This document shows positions 34,562 through 43,468 of a DNA stretch of 52,545 nucleotides, piece by piece (the first letter of the stretch is position 1; each line of letters opens with the position of its first letter). Position numbers and translations under genes: made by a program. Under the pieces are notes generated by a model. The model searched no databases. It saw nothing but the letters and a program-made list of their open reading frames with translations, and was not told the origin of the DNA. Source of the stretch: Acidocella sp. GTDB taxonomy: Bacteria > Pseudomonadota > Alphaproteobacteria > Acetobacterales > Acetobacteraceae. The stretch covers positions 1-52,545 of the forward strand of contig DAIDEE010000019.1 of the NCBI GenBank assembly GCA_027308685.1, given 5' to 3'.

Positions 34562-35533
34562 ATGATGAATTCGACCAGCCTGACCCGCCGCCAAAGCCTT
34601 GGGCTCGCCGCCAGTGCAGGCATGTTGTTGGCCGGAGGCGGGCGGGCTTGCGCCGCGCAGTTTCCAGACCACACGATCAATTTCATTGTGCCCTATGCGG
34701 CCGGTGGCGACTTTGATTCATACGTTCGTGAATTCTGTGGCGTTTTAACGAAGAGCCTGGGGGTAAATGTCGAACCCATCAACCAACCAGGTGCTGCTGG
34801 CGCCGAAGCTGTATTTACGCTCAGCATGGATCCGCCGGATGGCTACAATATGTGCATCGCCAATCTGCCGGGCCTGCTGCACGTAAAGCCCAAGCCCGGC
34901 TTCGATGTAAATAAAATGACCTGGCTGGCGAACCTGGGACGCGATACGTTGGGTCTGGCGGTCGCTGCCAATAGCCCGATCCATTCGATCGCGGATTTGC
35001 AAGCGCTCTCTAAACAGCGCGCCATTAAAATGTCTTCCTCAGGCAAAGCCTCGGCCGATTATCTGGTAAGCAAGATTATTGCCGGCGTGTTCAACCTTAA
35101 TGTCTCCATCGTCAGCGGCTATGAAGGCTCCGTCAGCTCGATGATCGCAGTGGCGCGCGGCGATGTGGATGTGACCGTGCATTCGCTCGCCTCCATTGCC
35201 AACATGGCGAAATCAAAGCTGATGCGATTGATGTTCGTTTTCGCCGATAAATCGCCGGTACCGGGCATCGAGGATGCGACGTCGGTGAACCAGCCGAACC
35301 TGGGCAAACTATTCCAGTTCCGTACCGTGGTGGCACCGCCAAACCTGCCGCCGGAGATTGCTACAAAGCTCTCCAACGCCCTGGTTGCCGCCGTGAAGTC
35401 GCCTGAAGTTCAGGCTTGGGCTGCTAAAATTCAAACGACGCTGTACCCGATGAACCAACAGGAAACCTTGGCGATGATCGCCGAACAGGAGCATCTGCTG
35501 GAAACCTACAAGGGCTTCCTGGCCGCTCCTTAA
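34562..35533 (+). CDS. TctC/Bug-family substrate-binding protein
   Basis: A 323-residue periplasmic solute-binding protein. The N terminus has TRRQSLGLAASAGMLLAGGG, a Tat-like twin-arginine pattern ahead of a hydrophobic stretch and an AQF cleavage area. FPDHTINFIVPYAAGGDFDSYVREF follows; the PF....PYAAGG start is the hallmark of the Bug/TctC family. The family binds carboxylates such as citrate, adipate or aromatic acids and normally feeds TctAB permeases. No tctA or tctB is nearby, so this is an orphan. A G-rich stretch before the ATG may serve as the ribosome binding site. Confidence 0.85.
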   Translation: MMNSTSLTRRQSLGLAASAGMLLAGGGRACAAQFPDHTINFIVPYAAGGDFDSYVREFCGVLTKSLGVNVEPINQPGAAGAEAVFTLSMDPPDGYNMCIANLPGLLHVKPKPGFDVNKMTWLANLGRDTLGLAVAANSPIHSIADLQALSKQRAIKMSSSGKASADYLVSKIIAGVFNLNVSIVSGYEGSVSSMIAVARGDVDVTVHSLASIANMAKSKLMRLMFVFADKSPVPGIEDATSVNQPNLGKLFQFRTVVAPPNLPPEIATKLSNALVAAVKSPEVQAWAAKIQTTLYPMNQQETLAMIAEQEHLLETYKGFLAAP

Positions 35534-35544
35534 TCGGGCTCAAC

Positions 35545-36762
35545 TCAGGACTGAGCGTCCGGCGATAAAATAACGCAGCCGGTTGGACCGCCTGAAAGCC
35601 GTTGGCAAGCATCAACCGCCTGGTCATGCGGCAGCCCGACAAACCGGGCGCGGTAGATGGTGCCAAGCCCATTATTCACGGAAGCCACCACAGGCTTGCC
35701 GTGAACTAACATCTGCACCGCCGAAAGCTCGGCAATTCCCAATGCTGCCTTGGCTTTGTCCGCCGTACTGTAGGCACCCACCTGGACTGCCCAGCCACCA
35801 GCACGACCCGGAACCATTTCATGAACCGGCGGTGGTGCCACATAAACAGCCCGGCTGACCGGCGGGGGCACGGGCGGCGGTAATTGCATGTGCGGGGGCG
35901 GCGTATCAGCCATCGCCGAGGGGATGAACGAGAAGCCGGAGCCATGCGACGGCGGCTTTGGTGCTGGGGCGCTTGGTGCCGGAGTTGGTGAATACATGGC
36001 AGACTGGTTGGAAGGTGGCGGAGCCAAGTCAGCCACCTCAACCGGTGCCAACGGTGTGCCCGGGGTATCGGGCGATGGGTAAGGTGCCGGGGCCACACCA
36101 GGGGGCAAAATACCGCTGCCGGAACTCATCGGCATGGTATTCAGGGCCAACTGATCCGCTTCCGAGCGATGCTGCGGGTAATAGCCTTGGATGCGCGGCG
36201 CGATCATCGCTACATAATTGGTGGTCTCATGCGGCAAGGGCTGGTGGTAATTCTCAAAGGAATCCAGCCGCCCAGGCCCGGCATTATAGGCTGCCAAAAA
36301 CCCTGGCGAGCCATAGACCGAATACATTTCGTGAATATAGGCCGTGCCGGCCATGATATTGTCGTAGGGGTTAAACGGGTCTGAACCCAGACCATAGCGC
36401 GATGCCATTTCCTGATAGGTCTCAGGCTCCAGCTGCATCAAACCCATCGCTCCCGAGGATGACACGGTAAGCTGCCCGCCGATATATTCATGTCCGCCGG
36501 ATTCCACTTTCATCACCTGACGCACCCATTGCTCAGGCACATCAAACCGGCCAGCGGCGATTTTGATATATGGCCCCCAAGGGTCATCAGGGGGGCCAGG
36601 CGGGGTATAGTTGCCCGCCGCGTGCGAGAGGTAATAGTCGGTAGATGGCCCCGCAGCCACTTTACTGCCACCGCCGGCGCAGGCGGTCAGCAACGCCAAC
36701 CCCGCAAAACTGACGGTGACCCGCAGCAAAGATTTGCAACGCCCGCGATGATCGGTTGGCAT
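35545..36762 (-). CDS. Lytic transglycosylase lipoprotein with C-terminal SPOR domain
   Basis: A 405-residue secreted lipoprotein. The lipobox LTAC puts the acylated cysteine at residue 28. The SLT domain has catalytic Glu87 in KVESGG, then SSSGAMGLMQ (101-110) and AAYNAGPG (157-164). A long Pro/Ala-rich linker leads to a SPOR domain (about 325-400; WAVQVGAYSTADKAKAAL), which binds denuded peptidoglycan at division sites. It would cut glycan strands during growth or division. The chosen start at 36762 directly precedes the basic n-region; in-frame starts at 36792 and 36804 are possible. It is convergent with the TctC-like gene, 11 bp apart. Confidence 0.88.
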   Translation of the reverse strand: MPTDHRGRCKSLLRVTVSFAGLALLTACAGGGSKVAAGPSTDYYLSHAAGNYTPPGPPDDPWGPYIKIAAGRFDVPEQWVRQVMKVESGGHEYIGGQLTVSSSGAMGLMQLEPETYQEMASRYGLGSDPFNPYDNIMAGTAYIHEMYSVYGSPGFLAAYNAGPGRLDSFENYHQPLPHETTNYVAMIAPRIQGYYPQHRSEADQLALNTMPMSSGSGILPPGVAPAPYPSPDTPGTPLAPVEVADLAPPPSNQSAMYSPTPAPSAPAPKPPSHGSGFSFIPSAMADTPPPHMQLPPPVPPPVSRAVYVAPPPVHEMVPGRAGGWAVQVGAYSTADKAKAALGIAELSAVQMLVHGKPVVASVNNGLGTIYRARFVGLPHDQAVDACQRLSGGPTGCVILSPDAQS

Positions 36763-36969
36763 AATGAAAATAGGCCTCCAGAGGCAAAGCATTAGCTTGA
36801 ACAAGTCAGTTAAGGGGTAATCTCAGGTATAGACTACAACCAACTAAACTATAAAGGAATTTCCCGCAATCAAAATCGTGCGACGACATGAGAGGCGTTG
36901 CAACCAAGGCGCTATGCTGGCAATGCCAGCGATGGTAGCAAAGCGTTACGTTTGCTGGAGAGACCGACC

Positions 36970-37332
36970 GTGACAAAACCCCGCCTAACGGCCGCTGGCC
37001 TGCTGGGACTATCTTTGCTGAACGCCTGTGCGGCGCCACCTGCTCCGGTGGCTGCCACTCCAGCGGTCGCCAATGTCACCGCCAGTGCCGATAGCGGTGT
37101 GGTGGCAGCGGTCAGAGTGAGTTCGAGCGCCAGCCCGGGCGTTGATAGAGTACTCTCTGCACTGCACGAGCCACTGCCCGGCGCGGCGGTGCAGCGCGAC
37201 GAAGTCGTGATCCTCGATCACGACGGCTCGGCCCTCTCCACCATCCCCGATGGCCCGACACCTTCATTGCAGCCGGGCGACCATATTTCAGTGATCGCCG
37301 GAGACACCACCAATCTGGCCCGGCAAAACTGA
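36970..37332 (+). CDS. Small lipoprotein of unknown function
   Basis: A 120-residue predicted lipoprotein. The hydrophobic signal (LTAAGLLGLSLLNAC) ends in the lipobox LNAC with the acylated cysteine at residue 20. A Pro/Ala stretch follows, and the rest has no domain that I recognise; the end LQPGDHISVIAGDT slightly resembles the last strand of glycine-zipper lipoproteins such as SlyB. The start is GTG at 36970 with GGAGAG 7 bp upstream. A perfect 6-bp hairpin with loop AAT (36916-36930) lies in the leader. It is 57 bp before the ABC exporter genes and may be exported-glycan related, but there is no direct evidence. Confidence 0.68.
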   Translation: MTKPRLTAAGLLGLSLLNACAAPPAPVAATPAVANVTASADSGVVAAVRVSSSASPGVDRVLSALHEPLPGAAVQRDEVVILDHDGSALSTIPDGPTPSLQPGDHISVIAGDTTNLARQN

Positions 37333-37389
37333 ACGCGCAGGCAGCAGTGCCACATTGCTGGAATAACGGCGGTGGAGTATCGGGCTGGC

Positions 37390-38289
37390 ATGAACGTGAC
37401 CTTGAAATCTGAAGTCCCTGGCGAAGCACCCGGATTATCGGGGCCGGCCAACAGCTTGGCCTTCATCTCGGCCGGGCAGGCGTGGGCGCCGCTCACCGTC
37501 ATGGCCAAGGCTGACCTGCGCCAGACTTTATCGCTCTGGCGGCTGGTCTGGGCGCTCAGCGTCTTCGATATCAAGCTGCGCTACCGTGGCTCGGTGCTCG
37601 GGCCGTTCTGGCTGACCTTATCGACTGCGGTAATGGTGGCATCGCTTGGGTTTTTATACTCCAAACTATTTGCCACCGACATCAAAACATACTTACCTTT
37701 TTTGTCACTCTCGCTGGTGCTGTGGGGATTTATAGCTAACCTCACGACCGAAGGGTGTCTCAGCTTCACTGCGCAGGAGGCGATGATCCGGGCCATGCGG
37801 ATGCCGCTATCCTTGCATGCCGCGCGGGTGGTGGTGCGCAATGTTCTCATCCTCGGCCATAATATCGTGGTGATCGTGGCTGTGTTCGTGATTATGGGTA
37901 CGGTACCAGATCAATTATCGTTTTTGCTGGTCCCAGCTTTCGGTCTCTGGCTGGTGGATGCGTTTGCCCTCTGCCTGCTGCTGGGTATTCTATGCGCCCG
38001 CTACCGCGATATTCCGCCGATTGTGAGCAGCATCATGCAAGTGGCGTTTTTCGTCTCGCCGGTGATCTGGAGCCCGACCGTACTGGCGCATCGTGGGCTG
38101 GGATTGAGCCTGGTACTAATGCAATGGAATCCATTTTACGCTCTGCTTGATATTGTACGCGCCCCGCTATTGGGTACGCCGATGAACGCGAGCATCTGGG
38201 CGGTGGCGATTTTCTATTCCATTCTGCTGATCCTGCTGACCACCATCCTATTCATCCGGACGCGGCCCCAAATTGCGTACTGGGTCTGA
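37390..38289 (+). CDS. ABC-2 type polysaccharide export permease (Wzm-like)
   Basis: A 299-residue inner-membrane permease with six hydrophobic segments. WALSVFDIKLRYRGSVLGPFWLTLS near residue 57 and NPFYALLDIVRAPLLG near residue 255 are typical of Wzm/KpsM-like proteins that move undecaprenyl-linked or lipid-linked glycans to the periplasm. The ATG at 37390 is taken; a GTG at 37372 would add six residues. The ATP-binding gene starts 1 bp after its stop. Substrate genes (a glycosyltransferase cluster) are absent nearby, so what it exports is unknown. Confidence 0.87.
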   Translation: MNVTLKSEVPGEAPGLSGPANSLAFISAGQAWAPLTVMAKADLRQTLSLWRLVWALSVFDIKLRYRGSVLGPFWLTLSTAVMVASLGFLYSKLFATDIKTYLPFLSLSLVLWGFIANLTTEGCLSFTAQEAMIRAMRMPLSLHAARVVVRNVLILGHNIVVIVAVFVIMGTVPDQLSFLLVPAFGLWLVDAFALCLLLGILCARYRDIPPIVSSIMQVAFFVSPVIWSPTVLAHRGLGLSLVLMQWNPFYALLDIVRAPLLGTPMNASIWAVAIFYSILLILLTTILFIRTRPQIAYWV

Positions 38290-38290
38290 T

Positions 38291-39076
38291 ATGGCCAGCA
38301 TCAAACTGCAAAACGTGTCGGTTTCGTTTCCGATTTATCATGCCGAAAGCCGCAGTCTGAAACGCACAGTGATCGCGGCGGCTTCCGGGCGGGTGGGAGA
38401 GGATCGCCGGCACCGGCTGGTGGTTGAGGCGTTGCGGCACATCTCGGTATCTTTGAAAACCGGCGACAGGCTGGGTTTTGTCGGAGCCAACGGGGCCGGA
38501 AAAACGACCTTGCTGCGCACCATGGCGGGCATTTATGAGCCGGTTGAGGGGCAGATCGAGACTCACGGCGCGGTGACCGCTTTACTAGACCCCGGCCAGG
38601 GCATGAACCATGAACTCACCGGACGCGAAAACATCCGGTTGCGCGGCTTGTTCAACGCCCTGAACCAAGCTCAGATTGACCAGCTACAGGATGATGTTGC
38701 GAGCTTCTCAGAACTTGCGCAGTTTTTAGAGTTGCCTGTCCGTACCTACAGCTCCGGCATGATTGTCCGATTGGGTTTCGCGCTCGCCACTGCTATCAAA
38801 CCACAGATATTGCTCATGGATGAGTGGATTTTAGCGGGTGACGCCGGATTTCTACAAAAAGCCAGAAATCGGCTGGAAACCATGGTGCGCGGGGCAGAAA
38901 TTCTGGTGCTTTCATCACACTCAGCGGACATCATCATGAAATGGTGCAATAGGGTGATCTGGATTGATGGAGGTCAGATCAAGGCTGATGGCTCACCCGA
39001 TGAGGTTCTGGGCGCTTATTTGCCGGCGGACCAGTTCGCGCGCGCACAAATGGCAGCGTTACCAACATCCGCTTGA
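38291..39076 (+). CDS. ABC polysaccharide exporter ATP-binding protein (Wzt-like)
   Basis: A 261-residue ATPase. Walker A is GANGAGKTT (about 62-70), the signature is the YSSGM variant of LSGGQ typical of Wzt/TagH proteins, and Walker B is ILLMDEW followed by ILAGDAGF. It lacks the C-terminal carbohydrate-binding extension of O-antigen Wzt proteins, so it resembles capsule-type KpsT. Its ATG lies 1 bp after the permease stop and the two form the transporter. An aldo/keto reductase gene follows after 68 bp. Confidence 0.89.
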   Translation: MASIKLQNVSVSFPIYHAESRSLKRTVIAAASGRVGEDRRHRLVVEALRHISVSLKTGDRLGFVGANGAGKTTLLRTMAGIYEPVEGQIETHGAVTALLDPGQGMNHELTGRENIRLRGLFNALNQAQIDQLQDDVASFSELAQFLELPVRTYSSGMIVRLGFALATAIKPQILLMDEWILAGDAGFLQKARNRLETMVRGAEILVLSSHSADIIMKWCNRVIWIDGGQIKADGSPDEVLGAYLPADQFARAQMAALPTSA

Positions 39077-39144
39077 CCCGGTTGCAGCCCCGGTTTGGTG
39101 CCCCCATATCCCGGTCATCGCCAATATTTATGAAGGATACACAC

Positions 39145-40137
<993 letters not shown>

Positions 40138-40143
40138 AGCATC

Positions 40144-40169
40144 ACGGGCGCTGGTCGTGGCGCCCGTTT
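40144..40169 (+). terminator. Intrinsic terminator after the aldo/keto reductase gene
   Basis: ACGGGCGC (40144-40151) and GCGCCCGT (40160-40167) form a perfect 8-bp GC-rich stem with an 8-nt loop, followed by TTTCGGTTT. It lies 6 bp after the stop codon. The T-tract is broken, so efficiency may be partial. Confidence 0.58.
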
Positions 40170-40191
40170 CGGTTTGCGGTATGATCCGGCC

Positions 40192-40974
40192 ATGAAACTA
40201 CAAATCGTCACCCGGCCAGCCATTGGCACCAAGCGGGGAACCGTATTGTTCCTGCATGGGGCTTGGTGCTGGGACTGGTACTGGCAGCCGTTTTTTTTGC
40301 CGTATTTCGCGGCACAGGGGTATGACGCGGTCGCCTTCAACCTGCGCGGCCATGGCGAGAGCGAAGGCGTTGCCCTGATCAACAGCTTTTCCATCGGTGA
40401 CTACGCGCGCGACCTCAAAGCCGTCGTCGATGGTTTAGATCGGCCTTTGATCGTCGGGCATTCGATGGGCGGCTTTATCACCCAGACCTACCTGACCAAA
40501 CATAACGCTCGTGGCGCGGTGTTGCTGGCCTCAGCCTCGCCGAAGCCGATTTTCGCACAATTATTTAAAACCTTCCTCTCGCAACCGTTCAGCGTGCTGC
40601 GTGCCGGCATCTCGCAGACAGTCGCCTCCGGCAGCAGCGATTTAGATAATCTGCGCTATCAGATGTTTTCACGCGGGCCTGATGACCGCTCGATGGACCA
40701 GTATCTCGGCAATATCCAAGCCGAGAGTTATCGCGCGGTGGCGGCGATGATGACCCGTGGGATTAAGGATGCCAACCATATCACCACGCCTCTACTCGTG
40801 CTGGGAGCCGGGCAGGACCATTTGGTTCCGCCCGAGGCCGTGGCGGCCACGGCAAAAACCTATAAAACCACGCCCATCATGTTCGATGAAATGTCGCACA
40901 TGATGATGCTGGAGCCGCGCTGGCGCGACGTCGCCGATCGGATTATCAAATTTGAAGTCTCCCTGCCACGCTGA
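40192..40974 (+). CDS. Alpha/beta hydrolase
   Basis: A 260-residue alpha/beta hydrolase. VLFLHGAWCWDWYW gives the oxyanion-hole HG segment (about 18-31); the nucleophile elbow is GHSMGG with Ser91. The acidic residue is in LGAGQDHLVPP near 205-215, and the histidine in MSHMMMLEP near 230. It may act as an esterase or lactonase; the substrate is unknown. The ATG at 40192 is favoured over a TTG at 40174. The PaiB-like gene follows after 12 bp, so co-expression is likely. Confidence 0.87.
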   Translation: MKLQIVTRPAIGTKRGTVLFLHGAWCWDWYWQPFFLPYFAAQGYDAVAFNLRGHGESEGVALINSFSIGDYARDLKAVVDGLDRPLIVGHSMGGFITQTYLTKHNARGAVLLASASPKPIFAQLFKTFLSQPFSVLRAGISQTVASGSSDLDNLRYQMFSRGPDDRSMDQYLGNIQAESYRAVAAMMTRGIKDANHITTPLLVLGAGQDHLVPPEAVAATAKTYKTTPIMFDEMSHMMMLEPRWRDVADRIIKFEVSLPR

Positions 40975-40986
40975 ACGGAGCCTACA

Positions 40987-41613
40987 ATGTATATTCCTCC
41001 CGCCTTTGCCGAAGACCACCCCGAGGAGTTACAGGCCATCATGCAAGCGGCGTCGCTGCCGGTTCTGATTTCAACCATTTGCGATGCCACAAACAAGCCG
41101 CGGATGATCGCCACACATTTACCGCTGACCCGGCAAGGCACCACGCTGGTCGGCCATTTTGCCAAAGCCAATGAGCATTGGAAAGCCTTTGACCCCGCCG
41201 CTGAATCTCTGGCGATTTTCACCGCGGTTGACGGCTATATCAGCCCTTCCTGGTACGCCGCCAAACAGGAGCACGGCAAAGTGGTGCCCACCTGGAATTA
41301 CGAAGCCGTGCATGTGTATGGCCGTTTGGAAATCATTATGGAACCGCAGGATATTCTCAGCATTGTTACCCGGTTGACCAACCGTTACGAGGCCCCGCGC
41401 GCCCATCCATGGGCGGTGAGCGATGCGCCAGATGATTACATTGCCTCGCAACTGAAGGGCATTGTCGGCGTGGTGCTGCATATTTCGCGCATCGAGGGCA
41501 AACGCAAGCTCAACCAGAACCGCTCCAAAGCCGACCGCGAAGGTGTCGTCGTGGGCCTCACAGATGAAAATCCGCGCCTCGCGGCAGCGATGAAAAAGAC
41601 TTTAAAAGAATAG
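40987..41613 (+). CDS. PaiB-like FMN-binding negative transcriptional regulator
   Basis: A 208-residue protein of the PaiB family. MYIPPAFAEDHPEELQAIM starts almost as family consensus; PRMIATHLPL, GHFAKANEHWKAF, SPSWYAAKQEHGKVVPTWNYEAVHVYG and a late ISRIEGKRKLNQNRSKADREGV all fit. PaiB was first described in Bacillus subtilis as a regulator of sporulation and protease genes. In proteobacteria it is an FMN-binding split-barrel protein of unclear target. GGAG is before the ATG. It is 12 bp after the hydrolase gene and 122 bp before mmsA. Confidence 0.9.
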   Translation: MYIPPAFAEDHPEELQAIMQAASLPVLISTICDATNKPRMIATHLPLTRQGTTLVGHFAKANEHWKAFDPAAESLAIFTAVDGYISPSWYAAKQEHGKVVPTWNYEAVHVYGRLEIIMEPQDILSIVTRLTNRYEAPRAHPWAVSDAPDDYIASQLKGIVGVVLHISRIEGKRKLNQNRSKADREGVVVGLTDENPRLAAAMKKTLKE

Positions 41614-41735
41614 GCATTTCAACAAAATAGTCCTCAAAACCCTACTTTCGTTGCAGTACATCGCCGCGCTAGCCGAATAGCCTTATCCATGCTTAATACC
41701 GCACAAGAACAACCATTTCGAGGAACTTGCTTATT

Positions 41736-43232
41736 ATGCGTGAACTCACCCACTTCATCGGCGGTAAATCCGTGGCCGGCCAGTCAGGCCGGTTTGCTGA
41801 CGTTTTCGACCCCAACACCGGCACTGTTCAGGCCCATGTGCCATTGGCCAGCGTGGCCGAGGTTGAAGCCGTCATCGCCAATGCCGCCGCCGCCCAGCCG
41901 GCCTGGGCCGCCACCAACCCGCAGCGCCGCGCCCGTGTGCTGATGAAGTTCCTCGACCTGATCAACGCCAATGTGGAACCACTCGCTCGGATGATCTCCT
42001 CCGAGCATGGCAAAACCATTCCCGACGCCAAGGGCGATATTCAGCGTGGCGTTGAAGTGCTGGAATTTGCCATCGGTATCCCGCATTTGCTGAAGGGCGA
42101 GTACTCAGATGCCGCCGGTACCGGCATCGACGTGTATTCCATGCGCCAGCCGCTTGGCGTGGTGGCCGGCATCACGCCGTTTAATTTCCCGGCGATGATC
42201 CCGCTCTGGAAAGCCGCACCCGCCATTGCCTGCGGCAACGCCTTCATCCTGAAACCCTCCGAGCGTGACCCATCGTGCCCGCTTCGTCTGGCGGAGTTAT
42301 TCATCGAAGCTGGTGGCCCGCCTGGTATCTTCAATGTTGTCAATGGCGACAAGGTAGCGGTTGACGCTCTGCTGCACGACCCGCGCGTGATGGGCATCGG
42401 CTTTGTCGGCTCGTCCGACATCGCCAACTATATCTACGCCACCGCCGCTCAAAACGGTAAGCGCGCGCATTGCTTCGGCGGTGCCAAAAACCACATGATC
42501 ATCATGCCGGATGCCGACATGGACCAGGCGGTTGATGCCCTCATCGGCGCCGGTTACGGATCCGCCGGTGAACGCTGCATGGCGATTTCCGTTGCCGTGC
42601 CGGTTGGTAAGGCCACCGCCGATACACTGATGGCGAAACTCATTCCGCGCGTCGAAGCCCTCAAAATCGGCCTCTCCACCGACAGCGGCGCCGATTACGG
42701 CCCGCTCGTTACCCAGGCCGCTCTCAACCGGGTGCGCGGATACATCGATACCGGCGTTGCCGAAGGCGCCACCCTCGCCGTCGATGGCCGCAACTTCAAA
42801 ATGCAGGGTTATGAGAACGGCTTCTTTATCGGCGGCTGCCTGTTCGACAACGTCACTCCCGACATGAAAATCTACAAGGACGAAATCTTTGGGCCCGTGC
42901 TCGCCGTGGTGCGCGCCAAAAATTACGAAGACGCCATCCGCCTGCCTAACGAGCACGAATACGGCAACGGCGTTGCCATCTTCACGCGCGACGGCGATGC
43001 CGCCCGCGATTTCTGCTCGCGCGTGCAGGTTGGCATGGTCGGCGTGAACGTCCCCATCCCCGTGCCAATCGCCTACCACACCTTCGGCGGCTGGAAGCGC
43101 TCCGGCTTCGGCGATCTCAATCAGCACGGTCCGGATTCAATCCGCTTTTATACCAAAACTAAAACAGTCACCTCGCGTTGGCCTTCGGGCGTCAAAGACG
43201 GCGCCAGTTTTGTTATCCCAACCATGGAGTAG
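41736..43232 (+). CDS. mmsA: Methylmalonate-semialdehyde dehydrogenase (CoA-acylating)
   Basis: A 498-residue aldehyde dehydrogenase of the MmsA group. TPFNFPAMIPLWKAAPAIACGNAFILKPSE (about 147-176) is the NAD-binding region; FGGAKNHMIIMPDADMD replaces the usual general-base Glu loop, as is characteristic of CoA-dependent MmsA; catalytic Cys281 is in GSAGERCMA. It converts methylmalonate semialdehyde to propionyl-CoA in valine (and inositol) catabolism. GAGGAA at 41720-41725 supports the ATG at 41736. The acyl-CoA dehydrogenase and mmsB follow after a palindrome-rich gap. Confidence 0.93.
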   Translation: MRELTHFIGGKSVAGQSGRFADVFDPNTGTVQAHVPLASVAEVEAVIANAAAAQPAWAATNPQRRARVLMKFLDLINANVEPLARMISSEHGKTIPDAKGDIQRGVEVLEFAIGIPHLLKGEYSDAAGTGIDVYSMRQPLGVVAGITPFNFPAMIPLWKAAPAIACGNAFILKPSERDPSCPLRLAELFIEAGGPPGIFNVVNGDKVAVDALLHDPRVMGIGFVGSSDIANYIYATAAQNGKRAHCFGGAKNHMIIMPDADMDQAVDALIGAGYGSAGERCMAISVAVPVGKATADTLMAKLIPRVEALKIGLSTDSGADYGPLVTQAALNRVRGYIDTGVAEGATLAVDGRNFKMQGYENGFFIGGCLFDNVTPDMKIYKDEIFGPVLAVVRAKNYEDAIRLPNEHEYGNGVAIFTRDGDAARDFCSRVQVGMVGVNVPIPVPIAYHTFGGWKRSGFGDLNQHGPDSIRFYTKTKTVTSRWPSGVKDGASFVIPTME

Positions 43233-43257
43233 GCTTGGCTGGCCTAGGGGATTAAGA

Positions 43258-43435
43258 CTAGGGGGCGTTGCCCCCTAGACCCCCCACCAAGGGCTCAGCC
43301 TTTGGTGTCCATTCGTAAGGTTTAAGAAAGGGGGCCGTCCGCGGGTGTTGCAACATCAATGTACGGCCCTCTTTTTTAAACCTAATCGGTTCTAAGGGCT
43401 ACGCCCTTAGCAGGGTCCAGGGGCAGAGCCCCTGG
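43258..43435. repeat. Cluster of five palindromes between mmsA and the acyl-CoA dehydrogenase gene
   Basis: Five hairpins lie in 178 bp: CTAGGGGGC/GCCCCCTAG (43258-43278, 9-bp stem, 3-nt loop); CACCAAGGGCT/AGCCTTTGGTG (43285-43307, one G-T pair); a 20-nt-armed large hairpin (43319-43382); CTAAGGGC/GCCCTTAG (43392-43410); and CCAGGGGC/GCCCCTGG (43417-43435). The flanking short hairpins share the pattern of a GGGC core with 3-nt loop. The set looks like a compound REP-like or MITE-like element around a terminator. It occupies most of the 236-bp gene-free gap. Confidence 0.68.
43319..43382 (+). terminator. Large terminator-like hairpin after mmsA
   Basis: The arms at 43319-43338 and 43363-43382 are 20 nt long and match at 18 positions, with both mismatches being G-T type. 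The core AAAGGGGGCCGT pairs with ACGGCCCTCTTT, and six T residues (43372-43377) are included. A small inner palindrome (TGTTGCAACA) sits in the loop. It would stop transcription after mmsA and, because of its near symmetry, could also act on the other strand. Confidence 0.6.
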
Positions 43436-43468
43436 CCTTATTTGCCTAAACCCAACGGAGCCAAACCC

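Noticed and set aside
36898-36969. N-terminal extension of the small lipoprotein
   Set aside because: It would place 24 charged residues before the signal sequence; the GTG at 36970 has a proper ribosome binding site and gives a normal lipoprotein signal.
42297-43127. Minus-strand open frame of 276 codons opposite mmsA
   Set aside because: It mirrors mmsA codons and shows repetitive His, Val, Gly and Asp content without motifs.
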